Assembly (NCBI GenBank): GCA_002311335.1
Contig: DBZX01000082.1
Location: 5,586 to 21,535 of the forward strand
Reading direction: 5' to 3'
DNA from: a bacterium UBP10_UBA1149
Lineage (GTDB): Bacteria > Desulfobacterota > Binatia > UBA1149
DNA length: 15,950 nucleotides
Within the stretch, counting starts at the first letter, position 1. Each line of letters begins with the position of its first letter. The position numbers and the translations under genes were made by a program. The notes beneath the pieces are model-generated. The model was not told where the DNA came from. It searched no databases and was given only the letters and a program-made list of their open reading frames with translations. Positions 1-7,359 of this stretch are shown piece after piece.

Positions 1-915
1 GTAGTCGCGCACCTGCTCGGCCACGGCCAGGGCCACGTTGAGCTGGGCCTCGCCGGTGCTTGCTCCAAGGTGGGGTGTGGCCACCACCGCCGGGTGCTCC
101 ACGAGGCGAAAATCGGTGGGCGGTTCTTCGGCGAACACGTCCAGGGCCGCGCCAGCTACCTTGCCCGACTCGAGCGCCCGCAGCAGCGCTTCTTCGTCGA
201 CTATGCCACCCCTGGCGCAGTTTACTATGCGTACGCCGTCGCGCATGGCGGCGAAGGCGTCGTCGCCCACCATGCCGCGGGTGTCGTCGGTGAGCGGGGT
301 GTGCACGGTCAGAAAATCAGCCCGTGCGTACACTTCTGCGAGCGTCGCCAGCTCCACGCCCAGCCGGGTGGCCCCCTCCTGGGTGAGAAAAGGGTCGTAG
401 GCCACTATCTTCATCTTCAAGCCGCGCGCGCGATCGCTGACGATGGAGCCTATGTTTCCAAGCCCCACCACGCCCAGGGTCTTGCCGCAGAGCTCAGTAC
501 CCACAAAGTCGCTGCGTCGCCAGTCGCCCTGCCTGAGCGTGGCGTTGGCCTGCGGTATGTGGCGCGCCAGTGCCATCATCAGCGACACGGTGTGCTCGGC
601 GGTGGTGACGTTGTTACCACCGGGCGTGTTCATGACGACCACGCCGCGGCGCGTGGCCTCGGCCACGTCTACGTTGTCCACCCCTATGCCCGCGCGGCCC
701 ACGACCTTGAGCTCTGTTGCAGCATCCAGCAGCTCGGCCGTAACGCGCGTGCCGCTGCGTATGATCAACCCGTGGGCGTCGGCTACAACAGCCGCGAGAT
801 CTTCGGGCGACAGGCCGGGCTGGTAGTCCAGCGACAGGCCCGGCGAGGCCTCGAGTATGGCCAGGCCCTCGGGCGCCAGCTTGTCCGAAACAACAACCTT
901 GCAGACCTCGGCCAT
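1..915 (-). CDS. serA: D-3-phosphoglycerate dehydrogenase, C-terminus cut off by window edge
   Basis: SerA oxidises 3-phosphoglycerate to 3-phosphohydroxypyruvate with NAD+, the first step of cytoplasmic serine synthesis. 305 residues are present and the frame stays open to base 1. The protein begins MAEVCKVVVSDKLAPEG, as long-form SerA proteins do. The Rossmann motif GLGNIG lies at residues 151-156, followed by the NAD-ribose-binding Asp of AYDPF (D174). The D-2-hydroxyacid dehydrogenase catalytic triad is visible: R235 in NCARGG, E264 in FAEEP and H282 in PHLGAS. The ATG at 915 sits 1 nt after the TAG stop of the upstream aminotransferase, so the two are probably co-transcribed and translationally coupled. 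The ASB and ACT regulatory domains expected in a roughly 525-residue SerA would lie left of the window, so serine feedback inhibition cannot be judged. The pairing with an aminotransferase favours SerA over other hydroxyacid dehydrogenases. Confidence 0.95.
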   Translation of the reverse strand, partial: MAEVCKVVVSDKLAPEGLAILEASPGLSLDYQPGLSPEDLAAVVADAHGLIIRSGTRVTAELLDAATELKVVGRAGIGVDNVDVAEATRRGVVVMNTPGGNNVTTAEHTVSLMMALARHIPQANATLRQGDWRRSDFVGTELCGKTLGVVGLGNIGSIVSDRARGLKMKIVAYDPFLTQEGATRLGVELATLAEVYARADFLTVHTPLTDDTRGMVGDDAFAAMRDGVRIVNCARGGIVDEEALLRALESGKVAGAALDVFAEEPPTDFRLVEHPAVVATPHLGASTGEAQLNVALAVAEQVRDY

Positions 916-916
916 G

Positions 917-2077
917 CTAAGCGTACATCTCCATGAGCAGCTTCTGGGCGGCGGCCGTGCCGCGCCCGAATTCGACTTCGTGACCCAGGCCGGCCAGCCC
1001 CATTTCGAGTGCCGACAGCGCCACCACCACGTCAAAGGTATCGGCGTAGCCTATGTGGGCCAGGCGCACGATGCGGCCCTTGAGGCGGCCCTGTCCACCG
1101 GCCACGGTCACGCCCATGGTGTCGCGCAGGTACCTGGTCAACGCGCCGCCGTCCACCGTCTCGGGCAGGAGAACGCCGGTGGCCGCCGGGCTGGGCGCGT
1201 CGGGCGCCAGCAACTCCAGGCCCATGGCGAGCACGCCCGCGCGCGTGGCCCGCGCCAGAATATCGTGCCTGCGGTACACCTGCGGCCAGCCGCCGGTGGC
1301 CTCCACCAGCTCGAACACCGCCGCCAGGCCCGTAACCAGCGACACGGCCGGTGTGTAGGCCGAAGTGTCCTTGGCCAGCGCGTCGCGCTCGCGCGCCAGG
1401 TCAAAGTAATAGCGCGGCAGGTCGGCGCTCTCGTTCGCGCGCCAGGCCTTCTCGCTCAGGGCCACCAGGGCAAGCCCCGGCGGCAACATCATGGCCTTCT
1501 GCGAACCGGTGACGAGCACGTCTATGCCGCTGGCGTCCATGGGCATGTCGACCACGCCCACCGAGGTTATGCCGTCCACTATGAGCAGGCAGTCGCGGTC
1601 GCGGGTCAAGGCGGCCAGCTCGGTCACCGGGTGCAGCACCGTGGTCGAAGTCTCGCTGCCCTGCACGAGCACGGCCTTCAGGTCGTCGGCCTGCTCGAGG
1701 ATGGCTGCCACCTGGGCAGGGTCAACGGCCTTGCCCCACTCGACATCCAGCGCTGTAACGCGCAGGCCGTAGCGCAGCGCTATTTCTTCCCAGCGCTCAC
1801 CGAACTTGCCACCCTTTACGACCAGCACGTGGTCGCCGTGGCTGAGAGTGTTGGTGACCGCGGCCTCCATACCACCTGTGCCCGTGCAGGCGAGCATCAT
1901 CACGGGCTGCTCGGTGGCGAACATGGCGCGCGCACCGGCCGCGGTTTTGCCGAACAACTCGCTGAACTGTGGCGTGCGGTGGTGAATGATGGGCGCGGCC
2001 ATGGCCAGCTGCACCTCGGCGGGTACCTGGGTGGGCCCGGGGGCGAGCAGATAACGTTTGAGTATCGTTGTAGTCAT
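917..2077 (-). CDS. Class V aminotransferase (serine/alanine-glyoxylate type), probable phosphoserine aminotransferase substitute
   Basis: A PLP-dependent fold-type I aminotransferase of 386 residues, close to the family's usual length. It opens with YLLAPGPTQVP, the N-terminal signature of the alanine-glyoxylate/serine-glyoxylate group. TGTGGMEA at residues 65-72 would hold the PLP phosphate, D168 in VDGITS pairs with the pyridine nitrogen, K194 in GSQKAMM is the Schiff-base lysine, and R338 is the likely carboxylate-binding arginine. Known family members use serine, alanine or glyoxylate, and some are annotated as a soluble hydrogenase subunit. Because serA follows after 1 nt, I infer it makes phosphoserine from phosphohydroxypyruvate in place of a classical SerC. 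Substrate is not shown by sequence alone. The ATG at 2077 has only a weak ribosome-binding site. A promoter-like element lies about 80 bp upstream. Confidence 0.92.
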   Translation of the reverse strand: MTTTILKRYLLAPGPTQVPAEVQLAMAAPIIHHRTPQFSELFGKTAAGARAMFATEQPVMMLACTGTGGMEAAVTNTLSHGDHVLVVKGGKFGERWEEIALRYGLRVTALDVEWGKAVDPAQVAAILEQADDLKAVLVQGSETSTTVLHPVTELAALTRDRDCLLIVDGITSVGVVDMPMDASGIDVLVTGSQKAMMLPPGLALVALSEKAWRANESADLPRYYFDLARERDALAKDTSAYTPAVSLVTGLAAVFELVEATGGWPQVYRRHDILARATRAGVLAMGLELLAPDAPSPAATGVLLPETVDGGALTRYLRDTMGVTVAGGQGRLKGRIVRLAHIGYADTFDVVVALSALEMGLAGLGHEVEFGRGTAAAQKLLMEMYA

Positions 2078-2156
2078 GGCGTGGTCCGAACAGGCCGGAT
2101 GGCCACGCGCTGAAAAGTCTACGCGGCAGGCGGGCCGGCTGTTGCCGGTATGGCTA

Positions 2157-2183
2157 ATTATTCCCCGAGGGGGTGGATGTCAA
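2157..2183 (-). promoter_or_regulatory. Candidate sigma70 promoter for the aminotransferase-serA operon
   Basis: Reading the minus strand, a perfect TTGACA (2183-2178) is followed after 15 bp by AATAAT (2162-2157), a 5/6 match to the -10 consensus. The 15-bp spacer is shorter than the ideal 17; with a 17-bp spacer the -10 would be the poorer TAATTA. The predicted transcript would have a leader of about 70 nt before the ATG at 2077. This is by eye only. Confidence 0.42.
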
Positions 2184-2225
2184 CCGCCCAGGGGTGAACC
2201 GGTCCCGTATAAACCGGCCCAGGGG
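2182..2225. repeat. Direct repeat pair in the divergent serine-operon/TolC intergenic region
   Basis: AACCGCCCAGGGG (2182-2194) recurs as AACCGGCCCAGGGG (2212-2225), differing by one inserted G. The copies are 30-31 bp apart, about three helical turns. A further AACCGG lies between them at 2197-2202. The first copy touches the -35 hexamer of the minus-strand promoter candidate. The 237-bp intergenic region (2078-2314) holds no gene that I can support. Confidence 0.4.
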
Positions 2226-2241
2226 CTGACCCCGGAGGGTC

Positions 2242-2267
2242 TTGACGGCAGGCCGGGGGCCGGTCAA
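2242..2267. other. Imperfect dyad upstream of the TolC-family gene
   Basis: TTGAC (2242-2246) pairs with GTCAA (2263-2267), and inside these GGCC (2251-2254) pairs with GGCC (2258-2261). The arms are off-centre by a 3-nt bulge. It lies about 50 bp upstream of the GTG at 2315 and could be an operator or a transcript hairpin. TTGACG could also serve as a -35, but no good -10 follows at the right distance. Confidence 0.22.
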
Positions 2268-2314
2268 CGTCTAGTGCGGGTCTTTGCGTCCGCGGGATAA
2301 ACAGCACCGTAAGC

Positions 2315-3958
2315 GTGCGCGAGGCCGCCCGTAATACAGTGATCAGCCCCCGCACAGCCATCGCCTGCGCAAGTCTCTTGCTCGCCTCAGTGTCAGGCGG
2401 CACAGCCCTGGCCCTGGAGAGCGCGCCGGCACCGCTTATACCGGCAACGCAGGAGATGAGCCTTCGCCAGGCCGTGGCCACCGCTATAGCCGGCAACCCG
2501 GGCGTGCTGGCCCGCGCCCAGTTGCCCGTGGCCACCCGCAGCGGCGAGCTGGAAGCACTGGCCGCCTGGGAGCCGGTGTTAAAGCTCGAACTGGGCTGGG
2601 ACCGCAGCAACCTGGTGCCGACCAGCGCGCTGGCCGGCGCCGAAGACGGCGACTCGGTGCTCAGCGAAGAGCAGGCTTCGGGCTCGCTGTCGTTGTCCAA
2701 GCTGCTCAGGAGTGGAACCACGCTGGACCTTTCGCTGGCCGCTGCCCGGCGCGAAACCAACTCGTCTTTCCAGGGCCTGGTTCCCGAGTACCGCCCCAGC
2801 CTGGGCCTGGGCCTGGAGCAGCCGCTGCTGCGCAACCGCTGGGGCATGCAGGACGAAATTACGCTCAAGCTGGCGCGCAACGACACCGCAGCCGAGCGCG
2901 CACGCTTTGCCGCCGACCTCGCCGACTTCGTATTCGCCATCGCCGGGGCCTACTGGGACGTGGTGCTGACCGAGTCGCGTAGCGAGGCCGCACAACTGGC
3001 CCTGGAACTTGCTCGCAGCCTGGCCGACGACGCCGAAAAACGCGTGCAGGTCGGCATGCTGGCGCCGGTAGCCGTCAAGGAGGCGCGCGCAGAAGCCGCG
3101 AGCCGCGAGGAGCAGGCCCTGTCGGCCGGCAACGAGGTCCGCCTCTCGTTGCTCAGGCTTGCGCACATGGTAAGGGCGGGCGACGGCCCCCGCCCGTTTG
3201 AAATCCAGCCCGCGCACGGCCACGAGCCCGTCGCGTCGCGGGCAGACCCCGAGCGCTCGCTCGCGCTGGCGCTCGAGCGCCGACCCGAGCTACGGCTGGC
3301 CCGCCTGCAACGCGAAAACCGCGTGCTGGGCGTGAGTAAGGCCAGGGACGACCGGCTACCGTCACTTTCGCTGTCGGCCGGTTATACCCTTCTTGGCGCC
3401 GGTGGGCGCGCGGTACCCATAAGCCCCTTCGGCAGCGACGAGGTGGTGAGCAACCCCTTCGGCGGCAGCTGGTCGGACGCTATCGACCTGCTGGCCGACG
3501 GCGACTTCAACCGTTGGTCGGTGGGGCTGAGTTTTGAGCTGCCATTGGCACGCAGTGCTTCCCGGGCCCGGCTCGAAAGAGCCCACGCCCGGCAACTGCA
3601 GGCCGACCATGAACTCGAAGATCTCGAATCCACAGTGATCCTGCAACTCGACCGCGCCCGCGCCGACCTGGCCTCGGCCTGGCAGCGAGTGCAGGCAGCC
3701 CGGCTGGCGGTGGACCTGGCCGACGAAAACCTGCACGACCAGCGCCGGCGTTTTGAAGAGGGCATGGTCACGACAACCGACGTGCTGGGTTTCCAGCAGA
3801 AGCTGGCCGACTCCATGGCCGCCCGTACCCTGGCGGTGACTGACCACGCGCTGGCCGAGGCCAGTCAGCAGCGCGCCCAGGGCACGCTGCTGGAGCACTA
3901 CGGAGTTAAACTGGAAGGCTACGAGCAGCAGGCCCGTCCCTGGTGGGCCTCGTTCTGA
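2315..3958 (+). CDS. TolC-family outer-membrane efflux protein
   Basis: An outer-membrane channel protein of the OEP/TolC family, 547 residues and slightly longer than the usual 430-500. The N-terminus has a Sec signal peptide: basic residues, then a hydrophobic run around residues 14-32 ending in TALA, with likely cleavage just after. Two OEP repeats follow, the first beginning with MSLRQAVATAIAGNP (about residues 49-63), and the second including LALALERRPELRLARLQRE and long Ala/Leu/Arg/Glu-rich coiled-coil helices near 470-530. Such proteins trimerise and pair with an inner-membrane pump and adaptor for drug, metal or protein export. No pump or adaptor gene is nearby, so cargo is unknown. 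The GTG at 2315 gives the longest frame; a second GTG at 2339 would also keep a complete signal peptide, and neither has a strong ribosome-binding site. It is transcribed away from the serine operon. Confidence 0.92.
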   Translation: MREAARNTVISPRTAIACASLLLASVSGGTALALESAPAPLIPATQEMSLRQAVATAIAGNPGVLARAQLPVATRSGELEALAAWEPVLKLELGWDRSNLVPTSALAGAEDGDSVLSEEQASGSLSLSKLLRSGTTLDLSLAAARRETNSSFQGLVPEYRPSLGLGLEQPLLRNRWGMQDEITLKLARNDTAAERARFAADLADFVFAIAGAYWDVVLTESRSEAAQLALELARSLADDAEKRVQVGMLAPVAVKEARAEAASREEQALSAGNEVRLSLLRLAHMVRAGDGPRPFEIQPAHGHEPVASRADPERSLALALERRPELRLARLQRENRVLGVSKARDDRLPSLSLSAGYTLLGAGGRAVPISPFGSDEVVSNPFGGSWSDAIDLLADGDFNRWSVGLSFELPLARSASRARLERAHARQLQADHELEDLESTVILQLDRARADLASAWQRVQAARLAVDLADENLHDQRRRFEEGMVTTTDVLGFQQKLADSMAARTLAVTDHALAEASQQRAQGTLLEHYGVKLEGYEQQARPWWASF

Positions 3959-4009
3959 ACAGCACGCGGCGGCCCGCTCTTGAGCCAGCGCCGAGGCGAG
4001 CCCCGGGGG

Positions 4010-4555
4010 TCAGGACAGCAGGTTCATGAACTCCTGGCGGGTGTCGCGCTTCTGGAACACGCCCAGCAACGAGCTCGTCACCACCGAGGAGTTGGGCTTC
4101 TGCACGCCGCGCATGCGCATGCACATGTGCTCGGCGCGTATGACCACGCCCACACCCAGGGGATTGAGCTTGTCCTGGATAAAGCCGGCGATCTGCGAGG
4201 TCATGCGTTCCTGTACCTGCAAGCGCCTGGCGTAACACTCCACAAGGCGGGCCAGCTTGCTGATGCCCACTATGTGCTTGTCGGGGACGTAGGCCACGTG
4301 GGCGCGGCCGTAGAAAGGCAACATGTGGTGCTCGCACAGCGAGAAGAAATCGATGTCGCGCACGATTATCATCTCCGAGTAGTCCTCGGTAAACAGAGCG
4401 TCGCCAATCACCTCGTCGGGGTCCTGCTGGTAACCGCTGGACAGGAACTCGTAGCTGCGCGCCACCCGCTCGGGCGTCTTGACCAGCCCCTCGCGGTCGG
4501 GGTCTTCGCCCAGCGCAACGAGGATATCACGCACACTGTCTTCAATGCGGGCCAA
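4010..4555 (-). CDS. folE: GTP cyclohydrolase I
   Basis: FolE converts GTP to 7,8-dihydroneopterin triphosphate plus formate, the entry to folate and pterins and also to the queuosine precursor. The protein has 181 residues, normal for bacterial type IA enzymes. Zinc ligands correspond to those of the E. coli enzyme: C74 and H77 in SLCEHHMLPF and C145 in EHMCMRMRG, with catalytic H76 and H143 also in place. The N-terminus IEDSVRDILVALGEDPDREGL matches the family from the start. That makes the TTG at 4555 the most natural initiation codon; no ATG is available upstream in frame. It follows the kinase-like gene by 4 nt, with AGGACGG and TAGGG just before TTG, suggesting translational coupling. 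It converges on the TolC-family gene, and no clear terminator is visible in the 51-bp gap. Confidence 0.96.
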   Translation of the reverse strand: MARIEDSVRDILVALGEDPDREGLVKTPERVARSYEFLSSGYQQDPDEVIGDALFTEDYSEMIIVRDIDFFSLCEHHMLPFYGRAHVAYVPDKHIVGISKLARLVECYARRLQVQERMTSQIAGFIQDKLNPLGVGVVIRAEHMCMRMRGVQKPNSSVVTSSLLGVFQKRDTRQEFMNLLS

Positions 4556-4559
4556 GACC

Positions 4560-5597
4560 CTAACCGTCCTCGCCGTCGGCGCCCTTCACGCGCTGGTACT
4601 TTCGGTAGTCGTAGCCGGTGGCCATGGCCATGAGCAGGTTTTCCATGCCACCGTCGACTTCGCGCCTGAGCACACGCAGGCGTTCGATATAACGCCTGAA
4701 GTCGTTGTTGATGCGCTCGCCTTCTTCCCTGCCCGCGTCAAAAAAACGGTGCAGGCTGACCACCCCGAACTTGAGCGCCGCAAAGCGCATCTCGTTGGGA
4801 AACGAGTCCCACTCGGCCAGCGACAGGGTCCTGAGCGATTCGTAGCCCGCCATCAGGGCAGTGAAACGGTCGAGCGAGTAGCTGCCGTCTACAAAACACA
4901 TGGCGTTTACCGCCGTGGCGAGGTCAAACACGTACTTGCCTCGGCTCGCGTCCCAGAAGTCGGATATACAGGCGACCGACTCACCCTTGAACGATATGCA
5001 GTCGAGCGCCAGCCCGCCGTGGATAAATCCCTTGGGCAGCTTGGTCTCAAGGTAGTTGCCCAGGTACTCCGTCTCCTCGTCCAGGGTGCGCACTATTTTC
5101 TTGAAGTACGGTGGTATTCGCCGGCGCACCTCGGCGTAGGTCTCAAACACCTGATCAAAACCCATGCGGCTGTCGGCGCCTTTCTTGTAACTGCGACACA
5201 GCGTGTGAAATTCGCCGATGGCGCTGCCCGAGCGGTAGATGCGTTTCTCGGTCAGCCCGGCCTCGTCGCAGAACTCAGCCTGGGGATGCCTGGTAACCAC
5301 CAGCAGGTAGTCGCCCCGTTCGGCAAACGGTCGGCCGCTGCGCTGCACGACCAACCTCGGGGAGGCGAAGTTGTGCTTCTCGAGGAAGGCCATGACGTCC
5401 ATTTCACGCCTCAGGTCTACCTCGTCGTCCACCAGGTAGACGTCCATGTTGTAAGTGGTTTTGCCGGTAACGAGCCGGTAGCGCCTGAAGCCGCGCTGTT
5501 CTATCGCACCGCTGCCATCGATCAGGCGGCCGAGGCCGTATTCTTCGGCAACATCGGACAGGGCCTTCCTGTCCAGTTCGAGCGCAGCGAGCAACAT
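4560..5597 (-). CDS. Homoserine kinase type II/APH-fold protein with degenerate catalytic loop
   Basis: A 345-residue protein that I place, with moderate confidence, in the aminoglycoside-phosphotransferase/ThrB2 fold. Evidence is an N-lobe ending in LRREMDVMAFLEKHNFASPRL (possible alpha-C Glu E65), a catalytic-loop-like FIHGGLALDCISF (residues 191-203) and SDFWDASRGKYVFDLATAV (212-230), resembling the family's DFxxA...YDLA segment. The family's catalytic loop is HGDxxxxN. Here Asp is Gly195 and Asn is Cys200, while H193 and the metal-binding D213 are kept. The strand expected to carry the ATP-anchoring Lys reads YNMDVYL, also without Lys. It may therefore be a pseudokinase or a binding protein. 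It precedes folE by 4 nt in one unit with its own promoter candidate. A homoserine or pterin role cannot be deduced. The reading frame is intact, with no frameshift. Confidence 0.82.
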   Translation of the reverse strand: MLLAALELDRKALSDVAEEYGLGRLIDGSGAIEQRGFRRYRLVTGKTTYNMDVYLVDDEVDLRREMDVMAFLEKHNFASPRLVVQRSGRPFAERGDYLLVVTRHPQAEFCDEAGLTEKRIYRSGSAIGEFHTLCRSYKKGADSRMGFDQVFETYAEVRRRIPPYFKKIVRTLDEETEYLGNYLETKLPKGFIHGGLALDCISFKGESVACISDFWDASRGKYVFDLATAVNAMCFVDGSYSLDRFTALMAGYESLRTLSLAEWDSFPNEMRFAALKFGVVSLHRFFDAGREEGERINNDFRRYIERLRVLRREVDGGMENLLMAMATGYDYRKYQRVKGADGEDG

Positions 5598-5635
5598 CAG
5601 TGGGGGCTCGGCAGATCCCGGTCGCCGAACGGGGA

Positions 5636-5664
5636 ATCATTCACCCCTTTGACAGGCAAGTCAA
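5636..5664 (-). promoter_or_regulatory. Candidate promoter with overlapping palindrome for the kinase-like gene-folE operon
   Basis: On the minus strand TTGACT (5664-5659), a 17-bp spacer and AATGAT (5641-5636) make a reasonable sigma70 promoter, 38 bp upstream of the ATG at 5597. The -35 is one arm of a palindrome, TTGAC-6 nt-GTCAA (5649-5664), a possible operator. The 106-bp gap between this gene and glpD (5598-5703) holds nothing else that I can name. Confidence 0.45.
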
Positions 5665-5703
5665 TGTTTTACCCTTGACGTTTTCTGCTGGCCGGGCTGC
5701 TTT

Positions 5704-7359
5704 CTACGGCGTCGTGGCACCGCAAAACTGCACGCTGGCGAGATATTTTTTTACCTCGAGCTCTACCCGCTCGTCGTCCCAGCCCAGGTGCTTGGCCAGC
5801 AGGCCAGCGGCCGAGCGGGCCAGCTGCTCGCTGACCTGGGCGCTCTCGAGCGTGACATGCGTGCGCCTGGTCAGCGCGTCTTCGAGCGACATGGCCATCT
5901 CCTGGTCAACGGCGTGCACCAGCTCGGCCTTGAGATCGGGCGTATCGTCGACCAGGCCGGTCGCCAATTCCTCATCGCCCCTGACCAGGGCCGACACTTC
6001 GGCAGCCCTCGCCCCGTAGCGCCAGCGCACGTGCTCTTCGCCCGACCCCGGGGCCCTGTGCATGGCCACGCCGGGCTCGACGCCGGCCGCCCCGGGCAAC
6101 GGCACCTGGGCTGTGCGGCAGCGGCCTACCGGGCGGCCCACCCATCGGGCCACGCGGTTCACTATTCGCTCGGCCACGTGCCTGTGCGTGGTCAGCTTGC
6201 CCCCTCCCAGCGACACCAGCCCCGAGGGGCTCTCGAACACCTGGTCATCGCGGCTCACGTCAGACTCGTCGAGCTCGTCTTCGGGCTGCACCAGCGGGCG
6301 CAGGCCGGCGTAGCTGCTCACGACGTCGCCGGCCAGCAGGTCGGCCGTCGGAAAGGCCCGGTTAACGCTGGCCAGGATGTAATCGACGTCTTCTTTCTCA
6401 ACCGACACCTCGGCAGGGTCGCCCTCGTACCAGGTGTCGGTCGTGCCCACGAGCACGCGCGTCTGCCAGGGAATGGCAAACATGACGCGGTCGTCGACGG
6501 CGCCGCGTATGACCACCGCGTTGTTTACCGGCAGGCGCGCCCGATCTAATATCACGTGAGCGCCCTTGGTCACGCGCAGCCTGGGAGGCGTACCGCCGTC
6601 GTCGAGTTTTCTCAGCGCGTCGAGCCACGGCCCACTGGTGTTAACAAAACACCGGGCGCGAACGCGGGCTTCGCGCCCCAGTTCAAGATCACGTACCACG
6701 GCCGACGCCAACCGACCCGTGCTGTCCTTGTCCAGGGCCACGACCTCGGCGTAGTTGAGCACCGCGGCCCCGCCCGAACGCGCGGCGAGCACAGTTTCGA
6801 CGGTGAGCCTCGCGTCGTCGGTCGAACAATCCCAGTAGACGGCACCGCCCGTGAGGCCCTCGGACAGCAGTCCGGGCTCTTCGGCCATGACCTCGGCGGC
6901 ACCCAGCCCGCGGTGCGGCTCCACGTTGCGAAAAGCAGCCAGCATGTCGTAGGCCAGCAGGCCGGCGCGCATCTTCCACAGGGAGAGAGAATCGTCGGCG
7001 TAGATGGGAAACAGGAACCTCTGCGCGCGCACAAGGTGGGGCGCGATGCGCGTGCGCAACAAGTCGCGCTCGCGGCAGGCTTCGAGCACCAGGCCGATGT
7101 CGCCCTGCTCCAGGTAACGCACCCCGCCGTGGATGAGCTTGGACGAGCGGCTGCTGGTACCCGACGCGAAGTCGGAGCGCTCGACCAGCGCCACCGACAT
7201 GCCCCTGAGCACGGCGTCCCTCGCCACCGCGGCACCGTTTATGCCTCCGCCTATGATGAGAAGATCAAAAACCTCCGACTGCAATTGATGCCAGGTGGCA
7301 TGGCGATACTCCTGGGCATTGGAACCCGGTGAGGCCGAACCCTGCGTAGCGCCGCTCAT
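5704..7359 (-). CDS. glpD: FAD-dependent glycerol-3-phosphate dehydrogenase
   Basis: GlpD oxidises sn-glycerol 3-phosphate to dihydroxyacetone phosphate at the inner face of the cytoplasmic membrane and passes electrons to quinone. The protein has 551 residues, normal for the family. The FAD-binding motif GGGINGAAVARD lies at residues 37-48, preceded by FDLLII. The family block TSSRSSKLIHGGVRYLE spans 68-84, R354 in YAGLRPLV is the likely phosphate-binding Arg, and GGGKLTTHR at 385-393 closes the FAD site (His replaces the common Tyr). An alpha-helical C-terminal DAO domain covers roughly 430-540. The frame is open upstream to 7521, but that extension lies wholly inside queE. The ATG at 7359 overlaps the queE stop as ATGA and gives the usual N-terminus. 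No glpK, glpF or repressor gene is nearby. Confidence 0.94.
   Translation of the reverse strand: MSGATQGSASPGSNAQEYRHATWHQLQSEVFDLLIIGGGINGAAVARDAVLRGMSVALVERSDFASGTSSRSSKLIHGGVRYLEQGDIGLVLEACRERDLLRTRIAPHLVRAQRFLFPIYADDSLSLWKMRAGLLAYDMLAAFRNVEPHRGLGAAEVMAEEPGLLSEGLTGGAVYWDCSTDDARLTVETVLAARSGGAAVLNYAEVVALDKDSTGRLASAVVRDLELGREARVRARCFVNTSGPWLDALRKLDDGGTPPRLRVTKGAHVILDRARLPVNNAVVIRGAVDDRVMFAIPWQTRVLVGTTDTWYEGDPAEVSVEKEDVDYILASVNRAFPTADLLAGDVVSSYAGLRPLVQPEDELDESDVSRDDQVFESPSGLVSLGGGKLTTHRHVAERIVNRVARWVGRPVGRCRTAQVPLPGAAGVEPGVAMHRAPGSGEEHVRWRYGARAAEVSALVRGDEELATGLVDDTPDLKAELVHAVDQEMAMSLEDALTRRTHVTLESAQVSEQLARSAAGLLAKHLGWDDERVELEVKKYLASVQFCGATTP

Noticed and set aside
2158..2940. A 260-codon minus-strand frame across the intergenic region and into the TolC-family gene
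   Set aside because: Ser/Arg/Ala-rich shadow of the TolC-family coding strand, with no motif. It would also run through the promoter candidate for the serine operon.
3959..4009. Bidirectional terminator between the TolC-family gene and folE
   Set aside because: The 51-bp gap contains GC-rich patches such as CCCCGGGGG, but no stem followed by a T-run in either direction.
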